Source: Pseudoalteromonas aurantia 208 (GTDB lineage: Bacteria > Pseudomonadota > Gammaproteobacteria > Enterobacterales > Alteromonadaceae). From it: a stretch of 64,000 bases of DNA. The notes below the pieces were generated by a model. That model had not been told where the DNA came from. It searched no databases and was given only the letters and a program-made list of their open reading frames with translations. The stretch is from NCBI RefSeq assembly GCF_014858725.1, contig NZ_AQGV01000012.1, forward strand, positions 1,550,001 through 1,614,000, read 5' to 3'. The translations under genes were made by a program, and so were the position numbers. Positions 29,156 through 43,536 of this stretch are shown here, piece by piece. How positions within the stretch are numbered: the first letter of the stretch is position 1; each line of letters opens with the position of its first letter.

Positions 29156-31423
29156 TTATGCAGAAACAAGCGCGTTTTCATAAGTAAATGCAATTTTGTT
29201 ATCCTTAATACACACTTTAACTGATCCACCATCGACTAACTCACCAAATAGTATTTCGTTAGCTAAAGGCTTTTTAAGCTGCTCTTGAATAACACGTGCC
29301 ATTGGACGTGCCCCCATCGCCTTATCGTAGCCTAAATCTGCTAACCAAGACCGTGCTGCCGATGTGAGCTCTAAGTTCACAGACTTACGATCAAGCTGCG
29401 CCTGTAACTCAACAATAAACTTATCGACCACTTGTAACGTCACTTCTTTATCAAGATGATTAAACCAAATAATATTATCTAAACGATTTCTAAACTCTGG
29501 TGTAAACACTTTATTGATTTCAGATAACGCATCATGCGAATGATCTTGTTCCTGAAAACCAATAGACTGACGAACGGTTTCCTGAACACCAGCATTAGTT
29601 GTCATAACTAATACAACATTTCTAAAATCCGCTTTTCGGCCGTTGTTATCTGTCAGCGTACCGTGATCCATAACTTGAAGTAAGATGTTGTAGATATCCG
29701 GGTGAGCTTTTTCTATTTCATCTAGTAAAACCACTGAATGAGGATGCTTTATCACAGCATCAGTTAACAATCCGCCTTGTTCATAGCCTACATAACCAGG
29801 AGGCGCACCAATTAATCGGCTCACAGCATGGCGCTCAGAGTACTCTGACATATCGAAGCGTATGAATTCGACCCCCATACATTTGCCGAGCTGCTTCGTC
29901 ACTTCTGTTTTACCAACTCCGGTTGGTCCCGCGAACAAAAACGAGCCTATGGGCTTATCTTCATTTGCAAGTCCTGAACGAGACAATCTAATCGCTGACG
30001 TAAGTGCATCGATTGACTGGTCTTGTCCAAAAACCAACATTTTCAAATTGCGGTCCAAGTTTTTGAGGGTGTCTTTGTCGCTTGAAGAAACACTTTGCTG
30101 TGGGATCCTCGCAATTTTTGACACAATCATTTCAATATCAGATACACCAATGGTCTTTTTACGGCGTGACACAGGAAGTAAACGTTGATTCGCTCCCGCC
30201 TCATCAATAACATCAATTGCTTTATCTGGTAGCTGGCGTTCATTTATATACTTTGCACTTAACTCAGCGGCAGCGCGCAGCGCTTTTTGTGTATAACGAA
30301 TGCCATGATGTTCTTCATAACGCTCTTTCAGCCCATATAGAATTTTTGTTGTATCTGCCACACTTGGTTCCACAACATCAATTTTTTGGAAACGGCGAAC
30401 CAATGCTCTGTCTTTTTCAAAGATATTTTTAAACTCGTTGTATGTTGTCGAACCCATACAGCGCAATTGGCCACTCGATAACAGCGGTTTAATTAAATTA
30501 GAGGCATCCATGACTCCGCCAGATGCTGCACCTGCCCCGATTATTGTGTGAATTTCATCAATGAATAAAATAGCATGAGGTTTTGCTTGCAGCTCTTTCA
30601 GTAGTGCTTTGAAACGTTTTTCAAAGTCTCCTCGGTATTTCGTACCCGCTAACAAAGCCCCCATGTCTAACGAATAAACAACTGCATCCTCAATAACATC
30701 TGGCACTTGGTTGTTTACAATTCGATATGCCAACCCTTCAGCTATCGCTGTTTTACCAACACCAGCTTCACCCACAAGCAAAGGGTTATTCTTTTTACGA
30801 CGACATAGCACCTGAACCGTTCGTTCGACTTCTTCATCACGGCCCACTAATGGGTCGATCTGACCAGCTTGTGCCATTACATTAAGATTCGCAGTGAAGT
30901 TTTCTAATTTAGATTTCTCTTCATTTTGAATGTCATTTGATTCTTCATGTATTTCTTCATGATCGTCATGATCCGACTCATCATCGTCTGACTTAGCGAT
31001 ACCATGGGATATAAAGTTAACAATATCTAACCGACTAATATCACCTTTCTTAAGCAAATATACTGCTTGACTCTCTTGCTCTGAAAAAATAGCCACAAGT
31101 ACATTTACACCTGTAACTTCACTACGCCCTGACGATTGAACATGGAACACAGCACGCTGTAATACTCGCTGAAACCCAAGTGTAGGCTGAGTCTCTCTAT
31201 CTTCTTCTAAATCTGGTAAGACCGGCGTTGTCTCATCTATAAACTCTGACAGCTCTCGCTTTAGAGTCTCAGTATTAACACCACAGGCGCCTAACGCTTC
31301 TCCTGCAGATGGATTATCAATAAGCGCCAAAAGTAAGTGCTCTACTGTCATAAATTCATGACGGCGTGTACGAGCTTCACGAAATGCGGCGTTTAAGGTT
31401 ATTTCTAGATCTTTGTTTAGCAT
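29156..31423 (-). CDS. clpA: ClpAP protease ATP-binding subunit ClpA
   Basis: Hexameric unfoldase that feeds N-degron and other substrates to ClpP. The 755 residues contain an N-domain (about 1-140, the ClpS docking site), an acidic linker (about 145-170, rich in D/E/H), AAA module 1 with Walker A GEAGVGKT (about 218-225) and Walker B FIDEIHT, and AAA module 2 with Walker A GPTGVGKT (about 499-506) and [18 protein letters not shown] carries the IGF tripeptide that docks on ClpP. The start is the ATG at 31423 (MLNKDLE); the frame extends to a TTG at 31429. clpS lies 29 bp upstream on the same strand. Confidence 0.97.
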   Translation of the reverse strand: MLNKDLEITLNAAFREARTRRHEFMTVEHLLLALIDNPSAGEALGACGVNTETLKRELSEFIDETTPVLPDLEEDRETQPTLGFQRVLQRAVFHVQSSGRSEVTGVNVLVAIFSEQESQAVYLLKKGDISRLDIVNFISHGIAKSDDDESDHDDHEEIHEESNDIQNEEKSKLENFTANLNVMAQAGQIDPLVGRDEEVERTVQVLCRRKKNNPLLVGEAGVGKTAIAEGLAYRIVNNQVPDVIEDAVVYSLDMGALLAGTKYRGDFEKRFKALLKELQAKPHAILFIDEIHTIIGAGAASGGVMDASNLIKPLLSSGQLRCMGSTTYNEFKNIFEKDRALVRRFQKIDVVEPSVADTTKILYGLKERYEEHHGIRYTQKALRAAAELSAKYINERQLPDKAIDVIDEAGANQRLLPVSRRKKTIGVSDIEMIVSKIARIPQQSVSSSDKDTLKNLDRNLKMLVFGQDQSIDALTSAIRLSRSGLANEDKPIGSFLFAGPTGVGKTEVTKQLGKCMGVEFIRFDMSEYSERHAVSRLIGAPPGYVGYEQGGLLTDAVIKHPHSVVLLDEIEKAHPDIYNILLQVMDHGTLTDNNGRKADFRNVVLVMTTNAGVQETVRQSIGFQEQDHSHDALSEINKVFTPEFRNRLDNIIWFNHLDKEVTLQVVDKFIVELQAQLDRKSVNLELTSAARSWLADLGYDKAMGARPMARVIQEQLKKPLANEILFGELVDGGSVKVCIKDNKIAFTYENALVSA

Positions 31424-31452
31424 TGGCAACCCCCAAACGAGAATTAAAAAGG

Positions 31453-31770
31453 TTATTCTTGCTCACAACTACAAAGCAACGGGTGTTCATTGTCGCGAGC
31501 GTAACGATTGACCTGCTCAGCCTTTGTGTGCGCTATATCGGCAGGATATATTCCACATACAGCCTTCCCTTCGTGATGAATTTGTAACATCACATCAGTT
31601 GCTCTTTCGCTATCCATATTAAAAAATGTCACTAAAATTTCGATTACAAAATCCATTGGAGTGTAATCGTCATTGTTTAAAATGACCTTGTACTTACGCG
31701 GAGGGCTAAGCTTTTGCTTCTCACTTTCACGTACCGTGTCTATAACACCTGAATCTTTTGTCCCACTCAT
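31453..31770 (-). CDS. clpS: ClpS adaptor, N-degron recognition protein
   Basis: Small adaptor (105 residues) that binds N-terminal Leu, Phe, Tyr and Trp and delivers them to Clp[13 protein letters not shown] contains the acidic pair that holds the alpha-amino group, and [15 protein letters not shown] the His of the pocket; the C-terminal [14 protein letters not shown] is highly conserved. Co-directional with clpA and divergent from cspD, the standard gammaproteobacterial order. Confidence 0.97.
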   Translation of the reverse strand: MSGTKDSGVIDTVRESEKQKLSPPRKYKVILNNDDYTPMDFVIEILVTFFNMDSERATDVMLQIHHEGKAVCGIYPADIAHTKAEQVNRYARDNEHPLLCSCEQE

Positions 31771-31852
31771 AATTAAATATAGTCTTGTCTTGGTAACTCA
31801 AGCAAACTTGAATTAGAAAATAAATAAAATGTTAAAAAAAATAGTAAATAAC

Positions 31853-31880
31853 TTGACTGACTGCCTATTTAAACTACAGT
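31853..31880 (+). promoter_or_regulatory. candidate sigma-70 promoter of cspD
   Basis: TTGACT (31853-31858) and TACAGT (31875-31880) are 16 bp apart, about 88 bp before the cspD ATG, which would leave a fairly long 5' leader. Confidence 0.45.
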
Positions 31881-31967
31881 CGTACTAGATTGCTTTATAT
31901 GGGCAGTCTAGCAAATTATAAAGTTTAGATTAACTAAATTTAGTCACTTATAGAAGGATGTAGAAGT

Positions 31968-32186
31968 ATGGCTTGCGGAAAAGTCAAGTGGTTCAATAAC
32001 GCCAAAGGGTTTGGTTTCATCGTAGAAGACGGCAGCGAGGAAGATATCTTTGCCCATTACTCGACGATTGTAATGGATGGATACAAAACACTTAAAGCTG
32101 GTCAAGGTGTAACATTCGAGCTGCAAGAAGGCCCGAAAGGGTTACACGCTACCAACATCGCGCCAAGCGGTGAATTGTTAGTGTAA
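31968..32186 (+). CDS. cspD: cold-shock-domain protein CspD
   Basis: 72-residue single cold-shock domain that binds single-stranded DNA or RNA; E. coli CspD inhibits replication in stationary phase. RNP1 is KGFGFIVEDG and RNP2 is EDIFAHYSTIVMDG, whose Tyr and Ile replace the His and Ala typical of CspA; this matches CspD. GKVKWFNNAKG starts the domain. GAAGGATG gives the ribosome binding site. Its position divergent from clpS supports the name. Confidence 0.93.
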   Translation: MACGKVKWFNNAKGFGFIVEDGSEEDIFAHYSTIVMDGYKTLKAGQGVTFELQEGPKGLHATNIAPSGELLV

Positions 32187-32439
32187 CAGCAGCGATGACT
32201 ATATAAAGCGAGTCGCATTCGCTGCTCGCTTCATTTTCTAAAACTTCCTTATATTTTTTCATTCTGGAACTTTAATTTTTTGAATTAGCCCCAATATGTA
32301 ATGATTGATACAATTGCTACGTCTATTAGGTGGGTTAGATATTATTATTTTACCTAAAGTAAAAATATCTAACAAACTTGCTATACCCTTTTGCCTTAGG
32401 CAACATAGCGTTCCCTTTGCATTGTTGAATGGCTTTTAG

Positions 32440-34686
<2,247 letters not shown>

Positions 34687-34705
34687 TTGTTAATGTTTCT
34701 AATTT

Positions 34706-34732
34706 AAAGGGTAGCCATTGCTACCCTTTTTC
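34706..34732 (+). terminator. intrinsic terminator of icd
   Basis: AAAGGGTAGC (34706-34715) pairs with GCTACCCTTT (34720-34729) around CATT and continues into a T-rich tail. Confidence 0.88.
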
Positions 34733-34828
34733 TTTAATAGACTACACGCCTTCAACAAGTCATATTTTACCTGTAAAAATTAAATCTGCGACCAAAGTCA
34801 CAAAATGTGGGCACTCTTGCACGTCAAT

Positions 34829-34837
34829 TGATATAAT
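34829..34837 (+). promoter_or_regulatory. candidate extended -10 promoter of rluE
   Basis: TGATATAAT (34829-34837) matches an extended -10 element, 33 bp before the rluE ATG; no convincing -35 box is seen. Confidence 0.4.
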
Positions 34838-34869
34838 CTTGCTCCTCGACTTTCACGCTCGGTTATAAC

Positions 34870-35505
34870 ATGGTATACAAAGCACGTTCATCTTCTCGAA
34901 ACACACCAAAATCCTCACGACCAAGTCACCGAAAAACAACAAAACCAAGTATTGCGCCAGAAGATGTCAAAATTGTTTTGTTCAATAAGCCGTTCGATGT
35001 GTTGTGTCAGTTCACAGATGATCAAAACCGTGAAACACTTGCACAATATGTGAAAGAAAAAGGAGTGTATGCTGCAGGCCGGCTGGATAGAGATAGCGAA
35101 GGGTTATTGCTACTCACAAATTGTGGTCAATTACAGCACAAGCTCACCGACCCAAAGAAAAAAACCGACAAAACATACTGGGTTCAAGTTGAAGGAGTTC
35201 CTGAGCAAAAAGACATTGATGCGTTATGTTCTGGCGTCGAGCTCAAAGATGGTTTAACACGCCCTGCGAAAGTAAAAATAATTCCCGAACCGAGTATTTG
35301 GCCACGTAACCCACCAATAAGAGAGCGAGCAAATATCCCAACGACTTGGTTAAGCGTCACCATTAATGAGGGAAAGAATAGGCAAGTTCGCAGAATGACC
35401 GCACATATTGGCCACCCAACACTACGACTAATTCGCTCCCAGATCGGTAAATTTACGCTCGATGGATTAAAAAACGGCCAATATAAAGTACTAAATAACC
35501 GATGA
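34870..35505 (+). CDS. rluE: 23S rRNA pseudouridine(2457) synthase
   Basis: Isomerises one uridine in 23S rRNA (position 2457 in E. coli numbering). The 211-residue protein is an RsuA-family pseudouridine synthase without an S4 domain. [19 protein letters not shown] contains the catalytic Asp, [12 protein letters not shown] starts the fold, and [21 protein letters not shown] is the family C-terminal motif. A basic, low-complexity N-terminus (about 1-35, many K/R/S/T) probably contacts RNA. Assignment to RluE rather than RluB/F rests on length and on proximity to icd and mnmA as in E. coli. Confidence 0.9.
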   Translation: MVYKARSSSRNTPKSSRPSHRKTTKPSIAPEDVKIVLFNKPFDVLCQFTDDQNRETLAQYVKEKGVYAAGRLDRDSEGLLLLTNCGQLQHKLTDPKKKTDKTYWVQVEGVPEQKDIDALCSGVELKDGLTRPAKVKIIPEPSIWPRNPPIRERANIPTTWLSVTINEGKNRQVRRMTAHIGHPTLRLIRSQIGKFTLDGLKNGQYKVLNNR

Positions 35506-35539
35506 TATTCATCTCGACTTTTAGCCACACACATTTGCG

Positions 35540-35548
35540 TGCTATAAT
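35540..35548 (+). promoter_or_regulatory. candidate extended -10 promoter of mnmA-hflD
   Basis: TGCTATAAT (35540-35548) is a consensus extended -10 box, 39 bp before the mnmA ATG. Confidence 0.5.
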
Positions 35549-35587
35549 CACGGCCTTTAAAAATCACATAGATTTACAGCAAAAATT

Positions 35588-36687
35588 ATGAGCGATAATA
35601 GTCACATTAAAGTCATCGTTGGTATGTCCGGCGGTGTTGATTCTTCAGTTTCAGCTTACCTCTTAAAAGAACAGGGCTACCAAGTAGAAGGCCTATTCAT
35701 GAAAAACTGGGAAGAAGATGATAATGATGAATATTGCGCTGCTGCTGAAGACTTAAAAGATGCCCAAGCAGTATGTGATAAGTTAAATATTGAACTCCAC
35801 ACTGTTAATTTTGCCGCAGAGTATTGGGACAATGTATTTGAATACTTCCTCGCTGAATATAAAGCAGGCCGTACACCAAATCCTGATATTATGTGTAATA
35901 AAGAAATTAAATTTAAAGCCTTTTTAGAGTTTGCCGCACAAGCACTTGGTGCCGATTATATTGCCACAGGGCATTATGTACAGCGTGAAGAACGTGACGG
36001 TAAATTTGTTATGTGTCGTGGGCTAGATGATAACAAAGATCAAAGCTACTTCTTATACACATTAAGTCATGAACATATCGCACAAACCCTTTTTCCGGTC
36101 GGCGAAATAGAAAAACCAGAAGTGCGCCGCATTGCTGAAGAACAAGATTTAATTACCCATGACAAAAAAGACAGTACCGGTATTTGCTTCATTGGTGAGC
36201 GCAAGTTTAAAGACTTTTTGCAAAAATTCTTACCAGCACAACCTGGTAAGATAGAAGACACGGATGGACTAACCGTCGGCGATCATGAAGGCCTTATGTA
36301 CCATACCCTTGGTCAACGAAAAGGCTTATTAATTGGCGGCATGAAAGAAGGTAACGGCGAGCCATGGTATGTGGTAGATAAAGACATTGAACGCAACGTT
36401 TTAGTGGTTGGTCAAGGTAAAGACCACCCTCGCCTATTCAGCAACGGTTTAAATGCTGATCAGTTACATTGGGTCGATAGAGTTGGCCCACAAGGCACAC
36501 TACGCTGCACGGTAAAAACTCGCTACCGCCAAACCGATATTGCATGTACCTTGCTCGTTGGTCAAGATGGGTTAGCGCGCGTGTTATTCGACGCGCCTCA
36601 AAAAGCTGTCACACCAGGCCAATCTGCCGTTTTCTATTTAAATGACGTATGCTTAGGTGGCGGCATTATAGACTCGGTGATTAAATA

Positions 36688-36688
<1 letters not shown>
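35588..36688 (+). CDS. mnmA: tRNA-specific 2-thiouridylase MnmA
   Basis: Thiolates U34 of tRNAs for Lys, Glu and Gln using sulfur from the Tus relay and ATP. The 366-residue enzyme has the PP-loop [15 protein letters not shown] (about 12-26), the catalytic Cys103 in [12 protein letters not shown] and Cys200 in [11 protein letters not shown], and the C-terminal beta-barrel ending LGGGIIDS. The stop overlaps the hflD start (TAATG). The mnmA-hflD-purB order is the same as in E. coli. Confidence 0.97.
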
Positions 36689-38695
<2,007 letters not shown>

Positions 38696-38716
38696 TTCGC
38701 TCGTAAGTTAAATTTT

Positions 38717-38747
38717 AAAGCGAAAGAGCTCCTCTTTCGCTTTTTTT
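38717..38747 (+). terminator. intrinsic terminator of purB
   Basis: AAAGCGAAAGAG (38717-38728) pairs perfectly with CTCTTTCGCTTT (38732-38743) around CTC, followed by a T-run to 38747, just 11 bp before the next ATG. Confidence 0.92.
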
Positions 38748-38758
38748 ATGGAATAACC

Positions 38759-39913
38759 ATGTACGAATTGACAATAAACCAATTAAGCCAAGCTGAGTTT
38801 CTCTCACAATATTGGCAAAAACGTCCTTTACTGATCAAAGGTGGCTTTACTGAATTTGAAGACCCTATCGAGCCTGAAGAGCTTGCGGGGCTTGCGATGG
38901 AAGAAAGTATAGAGTCACGTTTAATCACTAATCATAATAACGATTGGCAATCGTTCCATGGGCCATTCGAAGATTTTGCTAAACTTACAGACCAGCATAG
39001 CACGTTACTTGTTCAAGCCGTTGATCATTGGCACCCAGTTGCTGCGCAACTACTTGAACCGTTTCGCTTTATACCTAACTGGCGCATAGATGATTTAATG
39101 GTCAGCTACTCTACACCTCACGGTGGTGTGGGACCACACTTAGATCAATATGACGTGTTTATAATTCAAGGACAAGGGAAACGCCACTGGCGTGTAGGTT
39201 TACCTGATGCAAACCTAAAGCAATTTGCACAAAACAAAAGCCTACTTCAAGTTGAGCAGTTTAATGCCACTATTGATGCTGTGTTAGAGCCTGGCGATAT
39301 TTTATATATACCACCAGGATGCCCCCATGAAGGCTATGCGGTAGAAAATGCACTTAACTACTCTGTTGGTTTTAGAGCACCGGACCAGAAAGATTTTTTA
39401 TCCGGCTTTGCCGACCACCTCATTGACTCTGAAACTGGAAATACGCGGTATTCCGATCCTATGTTGTCTCTTCGTGATTCAAAGGGTGAATTGAGTTCAC
39501 AAGAAGTAGCCGGTATTCAGGCACTTATGCAAGATGCCCTGAACGACCCTGACCAGCTAAAGCATTGGCTTGGTGCTATGCTCAGCCAACCTAAGCATGA
39601 TATGGACTTGGCACCACTTGAAACACCCCTACAACATACAGAGCTGGAAAGTTACATTACACCGAATGACATAATAGAACGTGCTGGTGGCGTCAGAGCA
39701 ATTTATCAAAAACTAGCTCACTCTATCGTTTTAAGTGTTAACGGAGAAACCTTTAACCTAGCACTAAAGCACTTAGAAGCAATTAAGTTACTGACTGATT
39801 TTCCTTGCTTTTCAGCTTCTATGTTGGAAGAATCATTAAATTGCATTGAATTTGCACAAATGTTAACTAAACTAATAAATGAGGGAACGTATTTCTTACA
39901 AGAAGATGACTGA
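38759..39913 (+). CDS. roxA: ribosomal protein uL16 3-arginine hydroxylase (JmjC oxygenase)
   Basis: Fe(II)/2-oxoglutarate oxygenase that hydroxylates an arginine of ribosomal protein L16 (E. coli YcfD). The 384-residue protein contains the JmjC core with the metal triad His127 and Asp129 in GPHLDQYDVF and His190 in PPGCPHEGYAV, and a helical C-terminal dimerisation and winged-helix region (about 210-384). AGFRAP-type end of the cupin is seen as YSVGFRAPD. The start is close to the purB terminator, with only a weak GGA site. The same neighbourhood in E. coli supports the name. Confidence 0.93.
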   Translation: MYELTINQLSQAEFLSQYWQKRPLLIKGGFTEFEDPIEPEELAGLAMEESIESRLITNHNNDWQSFHGPFEDFAKLTDQHSTLLVQAVDHWHPVAAQLLEPFRFIPNWRIDDLMVSYSTPHGGVGPHLDQYDVFIIQGQGKRHWRVGLPDANLKQFAQNKSLLQVEQFNATIDAVLEPGDILYIPPGCPHEGYAVENALNYSVGFRAPDQKDFLSGFADHLIDSETGNTRYSDPMLSLRDSKGELSSQEVAGIQALMQDALNDPDQLKHWLGAMLSQPKHDMDLAPLETPLQHTELESYITPNDIIERAGGVRAIYQKLAHSIVLSVNGETFNLALKHLEAIKLLTDFPCFSASMLEESLNCIEFAQMLTKLINEGTYFLQEDD

Positions 39914-39969
39914 TCTCGTATTACCTTACTGTATACGGATCACAGGTTTCCCCTGCTTTTTTAAGTTTA

Positions 39970-39993
39970 ACTTATTCATCATTATGAATAAGT
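39970..39993. repeat. 10-bp perfect hairpin in the roxA-GNAT gap
   Basis: ACTTATTCAT (39970-39979) pairs with ATGAATAAGT (39984-39993) around CATT. There is no T-run, so it is more likely an operator or mRNA element than an intrinsic terminator. Confidence 0.45.
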
Positions 39994-40053
39994 GTGGCTG
40001 TTTGCACTTAGTTAGCAGGTTAAAGCCATGGTTTTGTGCTTTGCGGAGGAATC

Positions 40054-40512
40054 ATGAATTACCACGTCGACAGAGTCAATTGGCAACAAACTCAAAAACA
40101 GTTAAAGCAAATAAGAGAGCGTGTCTTTGTCTATGAATTCCATATGCCTATGGAAGTAGAATTTGATGGATTAGACTCACATTCAGAACATGTAATAATC
40201 AGCGATGAAAAACATGAACCTGTTGGCACTGGTCGATTGTGTCCTGACGGACTGATCAGCCGTATTGCAGTAATACAGGCCCATCGAAATCGCTCTGCGT
40301 ACAGCTCTCTCCTTAACTTCCTTGTGTACATCGCAAAAGAGAGAGGCTTAAATGATATCTTTGTGAATTGTATACTGCAAGAAGTGCCCAACTTCATTGA
40401 AAGTGGGTTTTTAAAGCAAGGTTGTGTTTTTATGGAAGCAGGGATCCCAAGACAAAAGCTCAAGTGCCCTATTTCTTCATTTAAAACGGACCCTTTTACG
40501 ATGCTTCATTAG
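40054..40512 (+). CDS. GNAT-like N-acetyltransferase, substrate unknown
   Basis: A 152-residue protein with the general GNAT layout: RERVFVYEFHMPMEVEFDG at the front, a central strand with PVGTGRLCPDG and SRIAVIQAHRN, then a helix and NDIFVNCILQEVPNFIESGF, which fits the acetyl-CoA-binding half. The canonical Q/R-x-x-G-x-G/A loop is degenerate here (HRNRSAYSSLL), so cofactor binding is uncertain. The start is set by GGAGGA before the ATG at 40054; an in-frame GTG at 40036 is less likely. Its 3' end overlaps the convergent DUF4826-like gene by 17 bp. Confidence 0.75.
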   Translation: MNYHVDRVNWQQTQKQLKQIRERVFVYEFHMPMEVEFDGLDSHSEHVIISDEKHEPVGTGRLCPDGLISRIAVIQAHRNRSAYSSLLNFLVYIAKERGLNDIFVNCILQEVPNFIESGFLKQGCVFMEAGIPRQKLKCPISSFKTDPFTMLH

Positions 40513-40933
40513 CCCATAATTGGTCATTATCGGCCACATCATATAAGCCATGGGCACGGCTAATTAGCAAGTTTGCAAACTCAACTTGAGATGGATCGTG
40601 CCCAGCATTCGCCATTATTGAATCCGCTTTTATTTGCCATTGGTATGAAAAGTGTTTCATCACCGCACGTGCCGACGTCGCAGCTGTTACTTCAACATGA
40701 TCTGTAGGTAACCTGCCCGTGATCACCCAATATGTTTTACCATTTTGTGCTTTCATTTTCCATACGGCACACAGTGGTGCTAAAAAACGACTGTCTTTGT
40801 CTATGACAGCATTGGGAATAATACCTTTTTCGGCTAGATGTTTTTGGGCATTTTGAAAACACTCTCTTTGCCATTGAATTTCTCTTTGTTGTTTTTGTTC
40901 TTTTGTTAGCTCAGGTTGCTGCTGTTCACTCAT
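40496..40933 (-). CDS. DUF4826-family protein of unknown function
   Basis: 145-residue soluble protein without signal peptide or membrane segments. The N-terminus is Q/E/K rich (SEQQQPELTKEQKQQREIQW) and probably helical; the core LAPLCAVWKMKAQNGKTYWVITGRLPTDHVEV and ATSARAVMKHFSYQWQIKAD matches, as I recall it, the DUF4826 family of gammaproteobacteria (fragments shortened here by context). The WVITGRLPTDH motif is its most distinctive element. No function is known. Monocistronic, convergent with the GNAT-like gene. Confidence 0.7.
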   Translation of the reverse strand: MSEQQQPELTKEQKQQREIQWQRECFQNAQKHLAEKGIIPNAVIDKDSRFLAPLCAVWKMKAQNGKTYWVITGRLPTDHVEVTAATSARAVMKHFSYQWQIKADSIMANAGHDPSQVEFANLLISRAHGLYDVADNDQLWANEAS

Positions 40934-41606
40934 ATTATTACTTCTTAATACTAATTTAATGACATTAATGTAAGGGTTTGCCTAGCTACTTGCAACCAAA
41001 ATGGTGCCATATATTTATCAGAGTTTCACTTTTGACAATATTTATACGCCACAAAACCTAGTTTTCAGTAAATAACCTGAACCAAAACGAGGCTAAAATC
41101 ATAATAAGTACGTTATATTCAGCATATAGCAGCATTTTATTGGTTCTTATGCTAACTCACATTAATGCGTTAAATTAAATACACAATCGCCAGCATCATA
41201 GTATCGGACATTTATGTCATCAAAACGGATAGCAGCTTTTGGTTTATAACCATACAAATAGCTCAAAGTGGCCTCGCTTTCAAAGCACTGTTCAGTAGCG
41301 TTACCATCTACTAGCTTGTCGGTATATGAGTAAACTTATCAGCACGTAATCCAAACCTTAACAAGCCTACCTGTATCGCTAACCGCTTGAACACAGAATA
41401 TAGCAAACTCAAAATTCCCATTCATTCGTTCGTTAGCAATACCGTCAGAAATAAGCATCTTCTGCTTGTTTTTAATTCTATTGTCGCGCCAATAAAAACG
41501 TAATATATACCCGAGGCAGCATGCCAGAAAACCGCCTCCAAAGGCAGTGTTTATACGAGCTCGTAGCAGCTGAGTTATAAGTAAACTACTCAGCCTAATC
41601 CACGCT
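40934..41606. other. 673-bp gene-poor stretch between the DUF4826-like gene and lolE
   Basis: No intact gene of usual length is visible on either strand and I see no tRNA or clear small RNA. The right two thirds hold an interrupted minus-strand reading frame (described separately). The left part (40934-41160) is AT rich and presumably holds the promoter of the DUF4826-like gene. Confidence 0.6.
41162..41606 (-). pseudogene. interrupted reading frame downstream of lolE
   Basis: On the minus strand one frame reads like protein on both sides of two adjacent in-frame stops (TGA TAA, 41341-41336). The upstream part, open from the lolE end, has a hydrophobic segment NTAFGGGFLACCLGYILRF then a basic stretch and NFEFAIFCVQAVSDTGRLVK. 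The downstream part reads TDKLVDGNATEQCFESEAT and ends RYYDAGDCVFNLTH before TAA at 41162. The upstream part lacks an early ATG; the first in-frame ATG is at 41458. It could be a dead single-pass membrane protein gene or two tiny genes. I do not recognise the family. Confidence 0.45.
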
Positions 41607-42836
41607 TTAGCCGTTGCCTAATACAGAGGCTGGTGCTGTTTTAGTTGCTTGCCAAGCGGGATAAACACTCGCCAGTAATGCCAAAATAAAAGTTACTCCT
41701 AACGTGACTAAAATATCAGACCAAATCAATTTAGACGGTAAAAATTCAACAAAATAGACCCCTGCCAACGGGTTATTATCAGTTTGAGTGAATATGGCAT
41801 TGAATAAGTCAGGCAGATTAATCGCCAGTAATACCCCTATGATAGTACCAAACAGGGCACCAATTACTGCATAGCCAACTCCTTGTAAGGCAAATGTTGC
41901 AAATATCGTTCGATCTTTGGCGCCCATCGTTTTAAGTATCGCTATACTTGCTTGTTTTTCTTTCACTTCCATCACCATTGAGGAAACAATATTAAAACTC
42001 GCAACTGCAATAATCAAAAATACCACCAAAAAAACGATGGTGCGTACCATTTGAATATCTTGATATAAGCTCCCTTGGGTTCTAAACCAGCTATTCACAT
42101 ACACTAAATCAGGCAAACTACTACCAGCCGCCATGGCTATTTGATGTGCATTGAACACGTCTTGTACTTTCGCCCTTAGCCCTGTAGTTTGGGTCGGTTC
42201 CAAACCCAATGCGCTCTGTAAATCAGCCAAATTGACCAATGCAATAGATTCATCGATTGGACCACCCATTTTAACCAAGCCAATAAGCGTGACACCAATA
42301 CGCTTTGGTGCTGAAAGTGGCTGCTCTGCCTGTTTATTGGCGACCAGTAACGTTACTTTATCGCCAAGTGTCAAATTCAAGCTCGCAGCAATACGACTAC
42401 CTAAAATCAGCGTGCCCGCAGCTAATTCATCTAAGTTACGTCCCTCAATATAACGCGATACTGAGGAAACCTTTGCATGAATATTCGGCTCCACACCTTT
42501 GACTTTTGCGGCTTTAAGTTGCCCTTTAAATTGCACCATAGCCGTTAAGTTGATTTCAGGCGCCGCAGCCGAAATAGCCTGATGCTGATTTAATAACTCG
42601 ACTTTAGCTTGCCAATCGTTAATGGGATCATAGGGTGCTTCGTAACTAACATGGGGCACAACAGACAATAATCGTTCTTCTAGTTGTTGTTCAAAGCCGT
42701 TGATAACCGACAATGCAATGATCAGTACCGCAACCCCCAGCATCACACCTAACGTTGATGCTTTACTTAACAAACTAACAAACCCAGTTTTTCGCTTAGA
42801 TTGACGAAACCGCTTACTTAAATAAAGACTAAGCAT
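41607..42836 (-). CDS. lolE: lipoprotein-releasing ABC transporter permease LolE
   Basis: One of two inner-membrane permeases that extract mature lipoproteins and hand them to LolA. The 409 residues show the MacB/FtsX layout: a first helix in [21 protein letters not shown], a large periplasmic domain (about 60-260), then three helices around [24 protein letters not shown] and the end. [21 protein letters not shown] and VVPHVSYEA resemble LolE rather than LolC. ATG at 42836 overlaps lolD by 8 bp with GGAG upstream; the frame is open 57 bp further but this would lie deep in lolD. Confidence 0.93.
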   Translation of the reverse strand: MLSLYLSKRFRQSKRKTGFVSLLSKASTLGVMLGVAVLIIALSVINGFEQQLEERLLSVVPHVSYEAPYDPINDWQAKVELLNQHQAISAAAPEINLTAMVQFKGQLKAAKVKGVEPNIHAKVSSVSRYIEGRNLDELAAGTLILGSRIAASLNLTLGDKVTLLVANKQAEQPLSAPKRIGVTLIGLVKMGGPIDESIALVNLADLQSALGLEPTQTTGLRAKVQDVFNAHQIAMAAGSSLPDLVYVNSWFRTQGSLYQDIQMVRTIVFLVVFLIIAVASFNIVSSMVMEVKEKQASIAILKTMGAKDRTIFATFALQGVGYAVIGALFGTIIGVLLAINLPDLFNAIFTQTDNNPLAGVYFVEFLPSKLIWSDILVTLGVTFILALLASVYPAWQATKTAPASVLGNG

Positions 42837-43536
42837 GCTTAACTCCGGGTTTAACCGCAGCCTCTGACAGTACTCCATCATCCAGTTGTACACTTCGGCC
42901 TAACTTTGCCGCTAATTCCAAATCATGTGTCACCACCACAAAACTGGTTTGTAATTCACGATTCAATTGTGATAAAAGCTCGTATATTTTCATCGCGTTA
43001 TGCTTGTCTAAATTGCCAGTGGGCTCATCCGCTAATACTAAAGCCGGTTTAGTCACTAAAGCACGTGCAATCGCAACCCGTTGGCGCTCACCACCAGAGA
43101 GTTCCGATGGTTTATGATCCGCCCTGTGCGCTAGTCCTACCTTATCTAGCATCTCATTTGCGCTGAGTTGTGCTTGTTGCTTTTTTATCCCTTGGATCAG
43201 AAGCGGCATCGCCACATTTTCTAACGCAGTAAATTCCATCAGTAAATGATGAAACTGATAAATAAAACCTAAATATTGATTTCTAAATTCAGCTTGATTG
43301 TTGCGAGATAAAGCAGCTACTTCTTGACCCTTAATTCTCACGTTGCCACTTGATGCTTTATCTAAAGTACCCAAAATATGTAAAAGTGTACTTTTACCAG
43401 ATCCAGAGCTGCCCACAATTGCCAACATTTCACCTTGTGTCACTGATAAGTTAACGCCTTTTAAAACCTCAACTTGATTTTTCCCATCTTGATACGACTT
43501 ACCCAACTGCTTACATTCAATTACCAAATTACTCAT
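42829..43536 (-). CDS. lolD: lipoprotein-releasing ABC transporter ATPase LolD
   Basis: ATPase powering LolCE. The 235-residue protein has Walker [12 protein letters not shown], the ABC signature [15 protein letters not shown], Walker [13 protein letters not shown] and the switch His in [10 protein letters not shown]. It overlaps both neighbours by 8 bp, so lolC, lolD and lolE are translationally coupled, in the same order as in E. coli. Confidence 0.96.
   Translation of the reverse strand: MSNLVIECKQLGKSYQDGKNQVEVLKGVNLSVTQGEMLAIVGSSGSGKSTLLHILGTLDKASSGNVRIKGQEVAALSRNNQAEFRNQYLGFIYQFHHLLMEFTALENVAMPLLIQGIKKQQAQLSANEMLDKVGLAHRADHKPSELSGGERQRVAIARALVTKPALVLADEPTGNLDKHNAMKIYELLSQLNRELQTSFVVVTHDLELAAKLGRSVQLDDGVLSEAAVKPGVKHA

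Noticed and set aside
39879..40136. 85-codon open frame spanning the roxA-GNAT gap
   Set aside because: Overlaps roxA and the GNAT-like gene in another frame; no protein-like features or ribosome binding site. The hydrophobic run arises from AT-rich intergenic DNA.
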